This document shows, piece after piece, positions 1 through 9,111 of a stretch of DNA of 64,000 nt. The position numbers were made by a program, and so were the translations under genes. Within the stretch, counting starts at the first letter, position 1. Each line of letters begins with the position of its first letter. The notes beneath the pieces were generated by a model. The model had not been told where the DNA came from. It did no database searches and saw nothing but the letters and a program-made list of their open reading frames with translations. The DNA is from an uncultured Lamprocystis sp. (lineage in GTDB: Bacteria > Pseudomonadota > Gammaproteobacteria > Chromatiales > Chromatiaceae). Location: assembly GCF_903933125.1 (NCBI RefSeq), contig NZ_CAIZIZ010000310.1, positions 1-64,000 on the forward strand, given 5' to 3'.

Positions 1-1062
1 CAGCCGACCCGTGCGCGCCAGTCCGTCGCCGTCCTCATCGGCGCTGCGCACCTGGTAGGCGCGCAGCCCGCTGGCCGCGGCCAGGGCCCGCGCCAGTTCG
101 GTCTTGCCGGTGCCGGGCGGCCCATAGAAGAGCGCATTGACGCCGACCGCCGCGGTGGCCGCCCCGTGGCGCAAGACGCCCTCCAGGCGCCCGGCCGCCT
201 CCGCCAACTGCGGAAAGGCGTCCAGGCACCAGGCCCCGGCCGGGGCTGGTTCGATCAAGAGCGCCAGCAGCGCCTCGGCATCCTGGGGGGTAGCCGCCAG
301 CACCTCGCGCAGCAGGCCGGCGGGGGTCAGAAAGTCCTCCAGGTCACTGAAGCCGTCGTCGCACTCCACCAGCCCGAGCGCCCGCAGTGGGGCGCGCCTG
401 GTCAGGGCGTGGTGCACCGTCGCCTGGTCCAGGTCCAGCAGGGTCGCCAGGCGCCCCAGGTTCAGGCGGGCGGCGAGGCGGCCACTGGTGCGCCCGGTGG
501 CGCGCAACAGGGTGCGCAGCGGTTCGCTCAGCTCACGCTGTTCCAGGTAATCGAGCATCCAGACGGCGGTCGCGTCGAGCCGCAGGGCCTCGCCGAGCAG
601 CGCAACGGTCGGGGCGGTCGGCGCCACGGCGTCGGCCGCCGCCAGCCGCCGCAACACCCGGCGCGGGATGGTCTTGAAGAAGGAACGCAGGCGCTCGCGC
701 AGCTCCGCGGCACCGAGTGGGAGAGACGGCACCTCGTCCTGGCCATCGTTGGCCCGGCGGGCGATTTCGTAGTCAAGCCGTCGTGCGCCTTGCACGCTGT
801 CCCACGCTTCCCAATCAACCGCGCCGGGCGGCATCCAGTTCAGCTCTGCATCGGCATAGCGCGACAGCAGCGCCGCCACGGCGTCCGGCTCGAGCAACGG
901 CAGCGTCAATTCCCACAGGGCGGCCAACACATCGGAGTCCTTCAGATCGTGACACAGACGCGCGTCGCCCCGCGCCAGTTGCAGGGCATAGCGGGCGACC
1001 CGGCGCGGGGCCGCCGCAACGGGACTGAAGTCAGCGCGCCAGAGGGTGCGGTGATCGTTCAT
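1..1062 (-). CDS. AAA-family ATPase, C-terminal part missing (runs off the left edge)
   Basis: Reverse-strand reading frame from ATG at 1062 is open to the window edge and contains a Walker A motif (NALFYGPPGTGKTELARALA). The listed + strand ORF 166..1080 is its antisense. Confidence 0.75.
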   Translation of the reverse strand, partial: MNDHRTLWRADFSPVAAAPRRVARYALQLARGDARLCHDLKDSDVLAALWELTLPLLEPDAVAALLSRYADAELNWMPPGAVDWEAWDSVQGARRLDYEIARRANDGQDEVPSLPLGAAELRERLRSFFKTIPRRVLRRLAAADAVAPTAPTVALLGEALRLDATAVWMLDYLEQRELSEPLRTLLRATGRTSGRLAARLNLGRLATLLDLDQATVHHALTRRAPLRALGLVECDDGFSDLEDFLTPAGLLREVLAATPQDAEALLALLIEPAPAGAWCLDAFPQLAEAAGRLEGVLRHGAATAAVGVNALFYGPPGTGKTELARALAAASGLRAYQVRSADEDGDGLARTGRL

Positions 1063-1487
1063 GCGCAGGCCCCCACATAAGGCATGAACCGGCGCTGGTC
1101 AAAGTGGAAACTGACGAAGTCGCCGCGGCCGGGCCCGATCTCCCAGATCATGCCCAACACAAGATCGCGCGGCTCCCGATAATAGGTTGACCCGGCATCG
1201 GACTCCGCGTCGAACAGCGGCGTCTCCAGCACCTCCAGCACCACCACGGGCTGGCCATAGCGCGGGAGGCGGTGGTTGCGCATGCCGGCTTTCCAGACGA
1301 CCAGATCGCCGGGGGCGAAGCGATGCGGTTGGATGAACGACCGGTAGCGCTCCCGCAGGATGGCACCGAGGTCGCCGTTCAGCCCCTCCAGCGGCTCGTC
1401 CGCAAGCAGGTCCAGCGGGGCTTCTTCGCTCAGACCGATCAGGTCAAGCAATTGGCGCGATGACAGGTCTTGGTTCTTCTGGGCCAT
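1059..1487 (-). CDS. Hypothetical protein, overlapping the AAA ATPase start
   Basis: 142-aa ORF with natural composition, 4-nt overlap with the downstream ATPase gene. Confidence 0.6.
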   Translation of the reverse strand: MAQKNQDLSSRQLLDLIGLSEEAPLDLLADEPLEGLNGDLGAILRERYRSFIQPHRFAPGDLVVWKAGMRNHRLPRYGQPVVVLEVLETPLFDAESDAGSTYYREPRDLVLGMIWEIGPGRGDFVSFHFDQRRFMPYVGACA

Positions 1488-1598
1488 GGCGGGTTCCTCC
1501 GGGTTCGTTCAAGTGGGCTTTGCGGCGACTGGCGAGACCTATTCAACCACTGCGGTGCGTCAGTGTTTGTCGCATCTGCGATGCACAAACGCGAGGTC

Positions 1599-1919
1599 TT
1601 AAAGACCCAACTGAACCCGGATCGCACCCTCGACCGCGCGCAGATCGGCCGCGGAGAGGCTCCCGATCTTTTCCATGAGTCTTGACTTGTCCGCCGTGGT
1701 GAGTTGGTCTGCCATCGCTTTGCTGACGGCCCCCTGAATGCTGACCCTGGCCTCGCTCGGATAGAGCCGGTCAGTGCTGCTGGTAAAGGGGACGAGTTGC
1801 ACCCGGTTCAGAAAGCGATTCGCCAGATCATTGCTGACGATCACCGCCGGGCGGCGTTTCTTGATCTCGCCGCCCCGGGCCGAATCGAAATCCACCCACC
1901 ACACCTCACCCCGCCGCAC
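1599..1919 (-). CDS. Type II toxin, MazF/PemK family
   Basis: MRRGEVWWVDFDSARGGEIKKRRPAVIVSND...LVPFTSS...DQLTTADKSRL, a typical PemK/MazF sequence. Confidence 0.9.
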   Translation of the reverse strand: MRRGEVWWVDFDSARGGEIKKRRPAVIVSNDLANRFLNRVQLVPFTSSTDRLYPSEARVSIQGAVSKAMADQLTTADKSRLMEKIGSLSAADLRAVEGAIRVQLGL

Positions 1920-2277
1920 GGTTGGTATCTCCGATCAGTGCATTGCTCCAGTCGAGAGCCTCCGCCTCGCGCTCGGTGTCCGCGGCCATCGCACGATAGC
2001 CGGCCTCCTCCTCCGACTCCGGAGCGAGATCACGCGCCCTTTGCAGCACCACATCTTGAAATTCGGCTGGAACGAGAAACCAGGTCGGATTACCACGGCT
2101 CTGCGGGTTGCCGAGCGGCCAGTCATCTTCGCCGGTCCAGCGGATGGCGACTCCGGGCTCTCCTTCCCACTCGAGCTCGCAGACCGCTCCGCCACCGGGT
2201 CCACCGTCGTAGACGACCCGCACATTGCTAACCCGCTTCTTAGGTCCTTGAACGGCTTCAGGACTGATGTAGCTCAT
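1906..2277 (-). CDS. Putative cognate antitoxin or atypical antitoxin fusion, hypothetical N-terminal domain
   Basis: Overlaps the toxin start by 14 nt. C-terminal tail YRAMAADTEREAEALDWSNALIGD looks like an antitoxin tail. The N-terminal ~90 aa are unrecognised. Confidence 0.55.
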   Translation of the reverse strand: MSYISPEAVQGPKKRVSNVRVVYDGGPGGGAVCELEWEGEPGVAIRWTGEDDWPLGNPQSRGNPTWFLVPAEFQDVVLQRARDLAPESEEEAGYRAMAADTEREAEALDWSNALIGDTNRAAG

Positions 2278-2348
2278 GATCGATGCTCCTCTGTCAGTAG
2301 GCTCTGTGTCGATTTTACACGTATGATAAACGCTTTTCACTATGTAAA

Positions 2349-2384
2349 ATCTTACTTTTAATCTTACATATGATCTTACGTAAG
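2349..2384. repeat. Three direct repeats ATCTTAC with 12-bp period, ending in palindrome CTTACGTAAG
   Basis: ATCTTACTTTTA-ATCTTACATATG-ATCTTACGTAAG read directly. AT-rich island 70-110 bp upstream of the antitoxin ATG. Confidence 0.85.
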
Positions 2385-2426
2385 ACCTTAGAACCCCGTT
2401 CAGTGCTCAAACGCGCGCGGGATCCG

Positions 2427-2442
2427 AAGCCGCTCCCACGGG
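2427..2442 (-). repeat. REP-like half element (cccgtgggagcggctt on the minus strand)
   Basis: 16-nt exact match (inverted) to the left arm of the element at 43099-43114. Confidence 0.5.
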
Positions 2443-2461
2443 CGATCCGGGCGCACCGCGC

Positions 2462-3091
2462 TTACGCGCGTTGATTGGCGCTTCGTCGCGGCCGCTTTGC
2501 AACTGGCCGGCCCGCCAGCAGGCCATCGAGGGCGTTCGCTTCCCCATCCGCCAGCAGATAGACAGCCAAGCCCCCGGCCCGCGCATAACCGGGCAGCAGC
2601 GGGTCGACGATGGCGTCGCGGACCAGGGTCTCCATCGCCTCCGGATCGACCGGGCCGGGTGGGACGGCGGCCATCTTCACCAGGACCAGGGCCTGCGCCC
2701 CCAGCCGCCCGCCCAGCCAGGCGGCGAGTGAGTCGGAGGTCAGGTCCCAGGAGCACGGTAGGTCCGGGTCGGCGAGGACCAGCGGGACCGGCATCCAGAC
2801 CGGGGTGATCCCGACCGCGGACAGCGACCGGATCTCGGCCAGGCTCGTCGCGGGCGCGAAGCCGGAGTGAAGGGCACAGAGGGCGCGGCCGTATTGCTCC
2901 ATGGCGAGCAGCGCCAGATGGTGCGCGGTGGCGTCGTCGAACCCCAGACTCTGCTGGGCGCTGCGCACCTGATCGGCGAAGGGTCCACCGCCGGGCACCA
3001 GGACCAGCTCGCGGCGCCCCGCCAGGACGGCGAGCCAGGCGCGCAACTGCCGCGACCGGGTCAGGCTGCCGCCGAGCTTAACGACCCACAT
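2462..3091 (-). CDS. Amino acid kinase superfamily protein, MfnE-like (methanofuran biosynthesis)
   Basis: MWVVKLGGSL...LVLVPGGGPFADQVR...; located in the C1 cofactor cluster. Confidence 0.75.
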   Translation of the reverse strand: MWVVKLGGSLTRSRQLRAWLAVLAGRRELVLVPGGGPFADQVRSAQQSLGFDDATAHHLALLAMEQYGRALCALHSGFAPATSLAEIRSLSAVGITPVWMPVPLVLADPDLPCSWDLTSDSLAAWLGGRLGAQALVLVKMAAVPPGPVDPEAMETLVRDAIVDPLLPGYARAGGLAVYLLADGEANALDGLLAGRPVAKRPRRSANQRA

Positions 3092-3105
3092 CTTACTGGT
3101 CACAT

Positions 3106-4491
3106 TCAACCAGCCACATGATCGAGCCGGCGCCGTTCCAGCAGATCCAGGAGGGGGGCCGCCTTGTGGAAGGTCTCCCGGTACTCGGACTCGGGGTGCG
3201 AGTCGGCGACGATCCCGCCGCCCGCCCACAACCGGGTGACGCCGTCCGCGTGGACCAGGGTGCGGATGGCGATATTGGTATCCATGGCCCCGTCCCAGCC
3301 CAGATAGCCGATGGCCCCGCAATAGATGCCGCGGCGCTGCGGCTCCAGTTCCTCGATGATCTGCATGGCGCGCAGCTTGGGTGCACCGGTGATTGAACCG
3401 CCGGGAAAACAGGCCCGCAGCAGATCCACCGCCGTGCGGCCTGCCGCCAGCCGCCCGCGGATCGTGCTGACCAGGTGATGGACGCGCGCAAAATGCTCGA
3501 CCTCAAACAGCCGGGGAACCTGGATGCTGCCGATGGCGCAGACCTTGCCCAGGTCGTTGCGCAGCAGGTCGACGATCATGAGGTTCTCGGCCCGGTCCTT
3601 GGGGCTCGCTTGCAGGGCCTGGGCGAGCAGCAGGTCCTCGATCGGGTCAGCCCCGCGCGGCCGGGTACCCTTGATCGGCCGCGTCTCCACCTGATCGCCC
3701 CGCACCTGCAGGAAGCGCTCCGGGGACGAGCACATGACCTGGCAGTCCGGGGTCGCCAGATAGGCACTGAAGGGGGCCGGGTTGCGGGCCCGCAGGTTCT
3801 GATAGGCATCCCAGGGGTCGCCTTGGGTCGGCGCCGCGAAGCGCTGGGCGAGGTTGACCTGATAGCAGTCACCCTCCAGGAGGTAGTGTTTGATGCGGGC
3901 GACGGCCTCGATATATTGGCCGTGACTCAGGTTGGGACGGACCCGATCCAGGACGCGGAAAGGGGCGCGGGGCCGCACCATCCGGCGCCCGGCGAGCACG
4001 GCCGCGAACTGCCCGCGGTACTCGGCGAGGGTAGCCGAATCCTGGGCGACCAGCCGGGTCCGCCTGGACTCGTGGTCCACCACCAGCGCCCAGTCGTAGA
4101 TGCCGACCGCCATATCGGGGGTTCCTTCGGCGTCCTGTGCCAGGCTCGGCAGGCGCTCCAGACGACGCGCCAGGTCATAGGCGAACCAACCAATGGCGCC
4201 GCCGCTGAACGGCAGGTCCGAAACCCCGGGTCGCCGGGGTCCCAAGGCTTCCTGCAGCAGGGTGAAGGGGTCGGCCAGTGAGACCTGGATGGCACGCCCG
4301 GTGCGGACCTCGGTGCGTTGTCCGCGGGTGACCAGCATCGTGCGGGGGTCGGCGCTCAGGATGTCGTAGCGGCCTTGAGCACAGCCTGGCCGACCGCTGT
4401 CGAGGAAGACCGGCCAGGGGCGCTCGACCAGTGCCGAGAACAGCGGCGCACTGTCCGGCTGATAAGGCAGATCAATCACCTGCGGTGTCAT
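3106..4491 (-). CDS. pabB: Aminodeoxychorismate synthase component I
   Basis: Chorismate-binding signatures SPERFLQVRGDQVETRPIKGTRPRG, CFPGGSITGAPKLRAMQIIEELEP and GGGIVADSHPESEYRET. Confidence 0.92.
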   Translation of the reverse strand: MTPQVIDLPYQPDSAPLFSALVERPWPVFLDSGRPGCAQGRYDILSADPRTMLVTRGQRTEVRTGRAIQVSLADPFTLLQEALGPRRPGVSDLPFSGGAIGWFAYDLARRLERLPSLAQDAEGTPDMAVGIYDWALVVDHESRRTRLVAQDSATLAEYRGQFAAVLAGRRMVRPRAPFRVLDRVRPNLSHGQYIEAVARIKHYLLEGDCYQVNLAQRFAAPTQGDPWDAYQNLRARNPAPFSAYLATPDCQVMCSSPERFLQVRGDQVETRPIKGTRPRGADPIEDLLLAQALQASPKDRAENLMIVDLLRNDLGKVCAIGSIQVPRLFEVEHFARVHHLVSTIRGRLAAGRTAVDLLRACFPGGSITGAPKLRAMQIIEELEPQRRGIYCGAIGYLGWDGAMDTNIAIRTLVHADGVTRLWAGGGIVADSHPESEYRETFHKAAPLLDLLERRRLDHVAG

Positions 4492-4528
4492 CGAGTCTCC
4501 AATGTCTGCGAATCCGTGTACATGCCAA

Positions 4529-5599
4529 TCAGGTCACGGGCGGCGCAGCAGCACGCTCCAGCGCCAGCCGGGCAACGGCGGCGGCGGGGGCGCAGTCCGC
4601 CACATCAGGTGCCAGGGCGGGCGGGCCGTCAAACAGCGACTCGAAGCCCAGGTAGGCACGCCCGAGCCGCGCCGCCAGGCGTTTCGCCAGGAAACGTCCG
4701 ACCCCGGCCCCCAGAATCGGCGCGTCCGCGGCCAGCTCGCCGCGAGAAAAAATACAGGTTCCGGCGTCTGCCAAGGTGCGTAACTGGGCCTCCGCCAGGA
4801 CCTCCGCCACCCGGCGCCAGCCGGACAGGTCCGCGGCGGACCCGTCGAGCCCCAGCATCCGGGCGACCCGGCCGGCACTGGCCGCCGGGGTCTTGGCCCG
4901 ACCGTCCGCGCTCGGCATCAGGTCCGCATGGTCGGGGAGTTCCCCGGTCAAGCGGTACAGGTCGGCGGTGGTCGCGAAGTGCTCCGCCATCAAGGGAACC
5001 CAGGACCCGCACCAGGGGACGCGCCGGGCCAGCGCCATCACCGGGGTCCGTACCACCCCGCTATACACCAGTTCTCCCAGCGCCAGGCGTTCGTGGTCCG
5101 CGTAGCCTCGGGCACTGACCCGCCCGTCACGGAAGGGTACCAGGTCCGTGGTGGTGCTGCCGATGTCCACCAGAAGCCCCTGCGGAAAGCGGGTCGCGGC
5201 CAGGCTGGCGCTCGCCATCCAGTTGGCCGAGGCCACTTGGGGGGCAGCGGCCATGGCCGCCGCGGGGTCCAGCAACCCGGCGGGGCCGGCATAGATGCGG
5301 ATGGTCTCGCCGACGAAGCGCCGCGCAATGCAGCCGACCAGGGATGCGACGCCTTGAGCGCGGTCCTCGAAGAGGTCTGCCAACTCTCCGGTCATCGTGA
5401 CCGCGTGGCAGACCGCGCGCTGGGGCAGCTGTCCCAAGACCGCGTCGATGGCGGACTCCAGATGCCCCAGCCCCTGCCAGAGCGGACAGGGTACCTGCAA
5501 TACAACCATCACCCGGCCGGCGCCGTCGAGTTGGACAGCCTTGAGGTGGGCGCCGCCGAGGTCCCAGCCCAACCAGCCGGAGCCCTGATCAGGCGGCAT
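4529..5599 (-). CDS. ASKHA/hydantoinase-like H4MPT-linked C1 pathway protein, MfnF-like
   Basis: GWDLGGAHLKAVQLD...AVTMTGELADLFEDRAQGV...LLVDIGSTTTDLVPFRDG. Confidence 0.8.
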   Translation of the reverse strand: MPPDQGSGWLGWDLGGAHLKAVQLDGAGRVMVVLQVPCPLWQGLGHLESAIDAVLGQLPQRAVCHAVTMTGELADLFEDRAQGVASLVGCIARRFVGETIRIYAGPAGLLDPAAAMAAAPQVASANWMASASLAATRFPQGLLVDIGSTTTDLVPFRDGRVSARGYADHERLALGELVYSGVVRTPVMALARRVPWCGSWVPLMAEHFATTADLYRLTGELPDHADLMPSADGRAKTPAASAGRVARMLGLDGSAADLSGWRRVAEVLAEAQLRTLADAGTCIFSRGELAADAPILGAGVGRFLAKRLAARLGRAYLGFESLFDGPPALAPDVADCAPAAAVARLALERAAAPPVT

Positions 5600-6590
5600 C
5601 GGCAACCTCCAGACAGACATCCACTGCCAAGCCCCCGACCAACCCCGGCCGGGGCAGCCCACTAGACAGCAGGTCGAGGACCAGGCGCGCCGGATTGACC
5701 CCGAGCGATTCGCGCAGGCCCACATAGGAGGTCGTCAGGCGCGGATTCACCTCCAACACCAGGGGACCGGCGGTGGTGACGATCAGGTCGACCCCTACAT
5801 AACCCCACAGGCCGGGCAGCGCCGCGGCAACATCCCCGGCGAGACGGCGCAAGCGGGCATCCGCCGCACCCAGGCCATTGACCACGCAGCCCAGCAGCAG
5901 CAGCTCGTCGTCCATGACGGCAATGCGCTGGCGGTTGACGCTGAGCACAGCGGCCTCCCCGTCTTTGACCAGGAGGCTCAGGCTCGCCGCCGTGCCCTGG
6001 ACAAAGGGCTGGGCCACGTAGACCCGACCATCAGCCAATTGATCCCAATAGCGGCACAAGGCGTCCCGATCCCGACACAGCCGGATACCCAGACAGCCGA
6101 CCCCGTCGTCCGGCTTCAGTACCCAGGGACCGGGGATCATCGGGAGTGGGTCTTGGCGGCCGAAGGTCGGGACCACCGGCACGCCCCAGTCCGCCAGCAA
6201 ACGCACCGTCTGGAGCTTGCTGGCGGCGGTGCGCACCGCCGCGGGGGTGCTGTTGAGGAGTCGGGGACCGGCTGCCAGGATTTGGCGGCTGATCGCATCC
6301 AGGGTGCCCTGCATCTCGGGGGCGATGGGCCAGACGGCATCGACCTGCGCCAGGGTCTGCGCCCAGACGCGGGGAAACTCCGCCGGGCCATACACCAGAC
6401 GAAAGTCCGCGATCAGGCTTGGCGCGGCCAGGCGCGCATCGCGGGTGACGATGCACTCCACGCCGGCTACTGCCGCGAGATCGCAGACCAGTGCCTGTAG
6501 CATCATGTCTCCTTCCCGTACCAGGGAGGCCGGGAGGTCGGCACCGAGCAGGCCACCGCCGGTAACAAATTCGAAGACGAAGATGCGCAT
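5589..6590 (-). CDS. ATP-grasp ligase, MfnD-like
   Basis: MRIFVFEFVTGGGL...PWVLKPDDGVGCLGIRL...GYVGVDLIV...LEVNPRLTTSYVGLRESLG. Confidence 0.78.
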   Translation of the reverse strand: MRIFVFEFVTGGGLLGADLPASLVREGDMMLQALVCDLAAVAGVECIVTRDARLAAPSLIADFRLVYGPAEFPRVWAQTLAQVDAVWPIAPEMQGTLDAISRQILAAGPRLLNSTPAAVRTAASKLQTVRLLADWGVPVVPTFGRQDPLPMIPGPWVLKPDDGVGCLGIRLCRDRDALCRYWDQLADGRVYVAQPFVQGTAASLSLLVKDGEAAVLSVNRQRIAVMDDELLLLGCVVNGLGAADARLRRLAGDVAAALPGLWGYVGVDLIVTTAGPLVLEVNPRLTTSYVGLRESLGVNPARLVLDLLSSGLPRPGLVGGLAVDVCLEVADAA

Positions 6591-6626
6591 GAAGACCTTT
6601 CGGATGAAACCAGGATTGAAACGACT

Positions 6627-7382
6627 ATGAAACTGATTCCGGTCATCGACCTCAAAGGCGGCCTGGTGGTCGCCGCCCGGCGCGGGGATCGCCATGCCTA
6701 TGCACCGATCCAGTCCCCGCTGTGCCCGTCCGCCGAGCCCTTACCGGTCGCGGCGGCCCTTCTGGAACTGTACCCGTTCGATACGCTTTATATCGCCGAC
6801 CTGGACGCGATCGGCGGCGGGCCCAGCCAACTGGAGCTGATCGAACAGATCCACCGCACCCACCCCGGAGTGGAACTGTGGGCCGACAACGGACTGACGC
6901 AGATCCAGCGCCTCGCCGCCGTCGCCCGTCCGGTCATCGGCAGTGAATCACTCGCCGACCTGGAGCACTGGGCGGCACTGCGCTCCGCCCTGGACGCCCC
7001 CATCCTCTCCCTTGACTATCGGGGTCACCAGCCCCTGGGACCGACAGAGCTTCACGAGCGGCCTGAGTTGTGGCCGCGCGAAGTCATCCTGATGACCCTG
7101 GGGCAGGTCGGCAGCGAGGCGGGGCCCGATCTGGAGCGACTGACCGCGTTGCGGCAGTCCGCCCCCACCCAGCGGCTTTATGCCGCCGGCGGAGTGCGCG
7201 GCCCCGCGGATCTGCTCCAACTGCGCGATCTGGGCGTCGTCGGCGCCCTGGTCTCCACCGCCCTGCACCTGGGCCGCTTCACGCCGGACGTTCTCGACGA
7301 TCTGGCGAACGTCAAGCAATCGTTGGAAATTCAAATCTTCGGTATCAACGCGCGCAGCGATGACCCGCCAATGGGTCCCTGA
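6627..7382 (+). CDS. HisA-like TIM-barrel protein of the H4MPT/methanofuran cluster
   Basis: MKLIPVIDLKGGLVVAARRGDRHAY...LYIADLDAIGG...LYAAGGVRGPADL; HisA-like but in a C1 cofactor context. Confidence 0.78.
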   Translation: MKLIPVIDLKGGLVVAARRGDRHAYAPIQSPLCPSAEPLPVAAALLELYPFDTLYIADLDAIGGGPSQLELIEQIHRTHPGVELWADNGLTQIQRLAAVARPVIGSESLADLEHWAALRSALDAPILSLDYRGHQPLGPTELHERPELWPREVILMTLGQVGSEAGPDLERLTALRQSAPTQRLYAAGGVRGPADLLQLRDLGVVGALVSTALHLGRFTPDVLDDLANVKQSLEIQIFGINARSDDPPMGP

Positions 7383-8515
7383 AACCACCCGAGCACCGGG
7401 TCGGGTCCCCGCCGCTGAAACTCCTCCAGACTGGGGCCGCGATAACTGCACCAGGACTGAGTGGTCTCGTAGAGGTCCAGTCCCGCCAGTCCAGGCAAGT
7501 AATCAATGAGTTGCTCCCAAATATACACGCACAACAGCTCGGTGCTGGAGCGCCAGGCCAGTTCCGGGGCGGCATAGTTCAGTGTATGGTGGTCGAACCG
7601 CTCCACCACCCGACGGTTGACCACCCGTTTAAGGTAACCGTAGTCCACCACGCAGCCGGTCACCGGATCGATCCGGCCGCTGACCTTGACGTGCAGGGCA
7701 TAGCGGCCGCCATGCAGGTTGGCGCATTTTGCCGGGTGATCCGTGATGAAGTGGGCGGCATCGAAGACCAGTTCCTTACACACAGTGACGACAGGGGTCA
7801 CTTGCTCAAAACGGTCCAGAGCGCCCGGCATGTCTTGCAGACGCCCCCGCAACAGTTCCAGGAGGCGTTGGGCGTCCACCGGGGTGAGGGTCCGCAGCAA
7901 GGCGGCGCCCGGGCGGTCGGCGGCGTCGAGTTCCTTGAACTGAATTCGGTGCCGCAGGAGTTCGGTGGCCGCCCACCGACCCGCCGCGGCGTCCGCGAAC
8001 TCCAGAAAGAGATAGCCCGCGTGTAATTCCGCCGCGTGGGCGACATACACCGCGAGACTCAGCAGGAAGTCCGGCGGCGGCTCGGGGACAACCCGCAGGC
8101 CGCGGAAGCGATCGAGGTGGATTTTCGGCGCTTTGAGACGGTTGTGGGCGACCACTCGGTGGGTGTCACCCGCATAGGTATAGTCCTGCCCAAAGCAAAA
8201 GCCATAATCGCACAGGGCCGACAGGTCCCACAGCAGCAGATCCAGGCGCCGTATCTCGCCGGGGACCAGGACGAAAGCGCCCTCTTCCCGGAGCAGCCCG
8301 GCCCAGGTCAGCCCACGCAAGACCGCGCGGGCGCGCTCGCCGGGATAGGTGGTAGGCGGCGGGAAATCCGCGACCTGATCCTCCCGGTTCAGGGCCGCCC
8401 GATCCACCACCAACTCCAGCGGCAGGTGGTGACGCAACGCGTATTCCGCAGGCGTCAGGCCCTCTGCCGGCAAACCTGGGGGTACTTGGAAATCGGCGCA
8501 CAACTCGGGATTCAT
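7331..8515 (-). CDS. 6-pyruvoyltetrahydropterin synthase (PTPS/QueD)-like domain with a long N-terminal extension
   Basis: C-terminal KELVFDAAHFITDHPAKCANLHGGRYALHVKVSG...VDYGYLK...FDHHTLN. About 255 aa upstream of the PTPS domain are unassigned. Confidence 0.75.
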   Translation of the reverse strand: MNPELCADFQVPPGLPAEGLTPAEYALRHHLPLELVVDRAALNREDQVADFPPPTTYPGERARAVLRGLTWAGLLREEGAFVLVPGEIRRLDLLLWDLSALCDYGFCFGQDYTYAGDTHRVVAHNRLKAPKIHLDRFRGLRVVPEPPPDFLLSLAVYVAHAAELHAGYLFLEFADAAAGRWAATELLRHRIQFKELDAADRPGAALLRTLTPVDAQRLLELLRGRLQDMPGALDRFEQVTPVVTVCKELVFDAAHFITDHPAKCANLHGGRYALHVKVSGRIDPVTGCVVDYGYLKRVVNRRVVERFDHHTLNYAAPELAWRSSTELLCVYIWEQLIDYLPGLAGLDLYETTQSWCSYRGPSLEEFQRRGPDPVLGWFQGPIGGSSLRALIPKI

Positions 8516-8579
8516 CAGTAATCTTGCCGTAGCGGATGGCGCGGGGCCTTCCTTGGCCCTCGTCACTCGCCCCTTGAGT

Positions 8580-9092
8580 TTAGAGGTGGGCAGCGAAAGG
8601 ATGGCCGGTGCTGCCCTTCTGCTTCACCACATCCGCGGCCTTGGGTTCGCCGGCGACGGCGCGTTTGATGGACTCCTTGGTCGCCTGGTAGTTGTAGTCC
8701 TGGATCTTGGCATCGTCCTCGGCCTGCCAATGGATGAAGACGCCAACGCAGATGAAGATATCGTCCGCCTCAGCAGCCGGGATGGTGCCATCCTCGACAC
8801 AATCGGCCACCGCCATGGCCACGCCGCGCTGGGCGGGTCCGAACATCTGCACCGCCTGCTTGGCCCCCTTGATGGTGACCTTGTTGAACATCAGGGTGCT
8901 GGGCTTGACCGGCAGGTTGGGAGCCACCACCGCGAGCAGGCCGGTAAAGCCGTCCTTATTGTTCACCAAGCCGTTGCAGAAGGCGGTCTCGGCCGCGGAG
9001 CCGCGCGGCCCCATGATCAGGTCGATATGGGCAACCTCGTTGCCATCGCCGACCAGGGACTCACCGACCAGGGTCTTATTGATAACTGCCAT
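8580..9092 (-). CDS. fae: Formaldehyde-activating enzyme
   Basis: [74 protein letters not shown]. Confidence 0.97.
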   Translation of the reverse strand: MAVINKTLVGESLVGDGNEVAHIDLIMGPRGSAAETAFCNGLVNNKDGFTGLLAVVAPNLPVKPSTLMFNKVTIKGAKQAVQMFGPAQRGVAMAVADCVEDGTIPAAEADDIFICVGVFIHWQAEDDAKIQDYNYQATKESIKRAVAGEPKAADVVKQKGSTGHPFAAHL

Positions 9093-9111
9093 CGCATGCG
9101 CTCCTCAGGTT

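Noticed and set aside
3475-4281. 268-aa plus-strand ORF opposite pabB
   Set aside because: Antisense of pabB, no recognisable motif.
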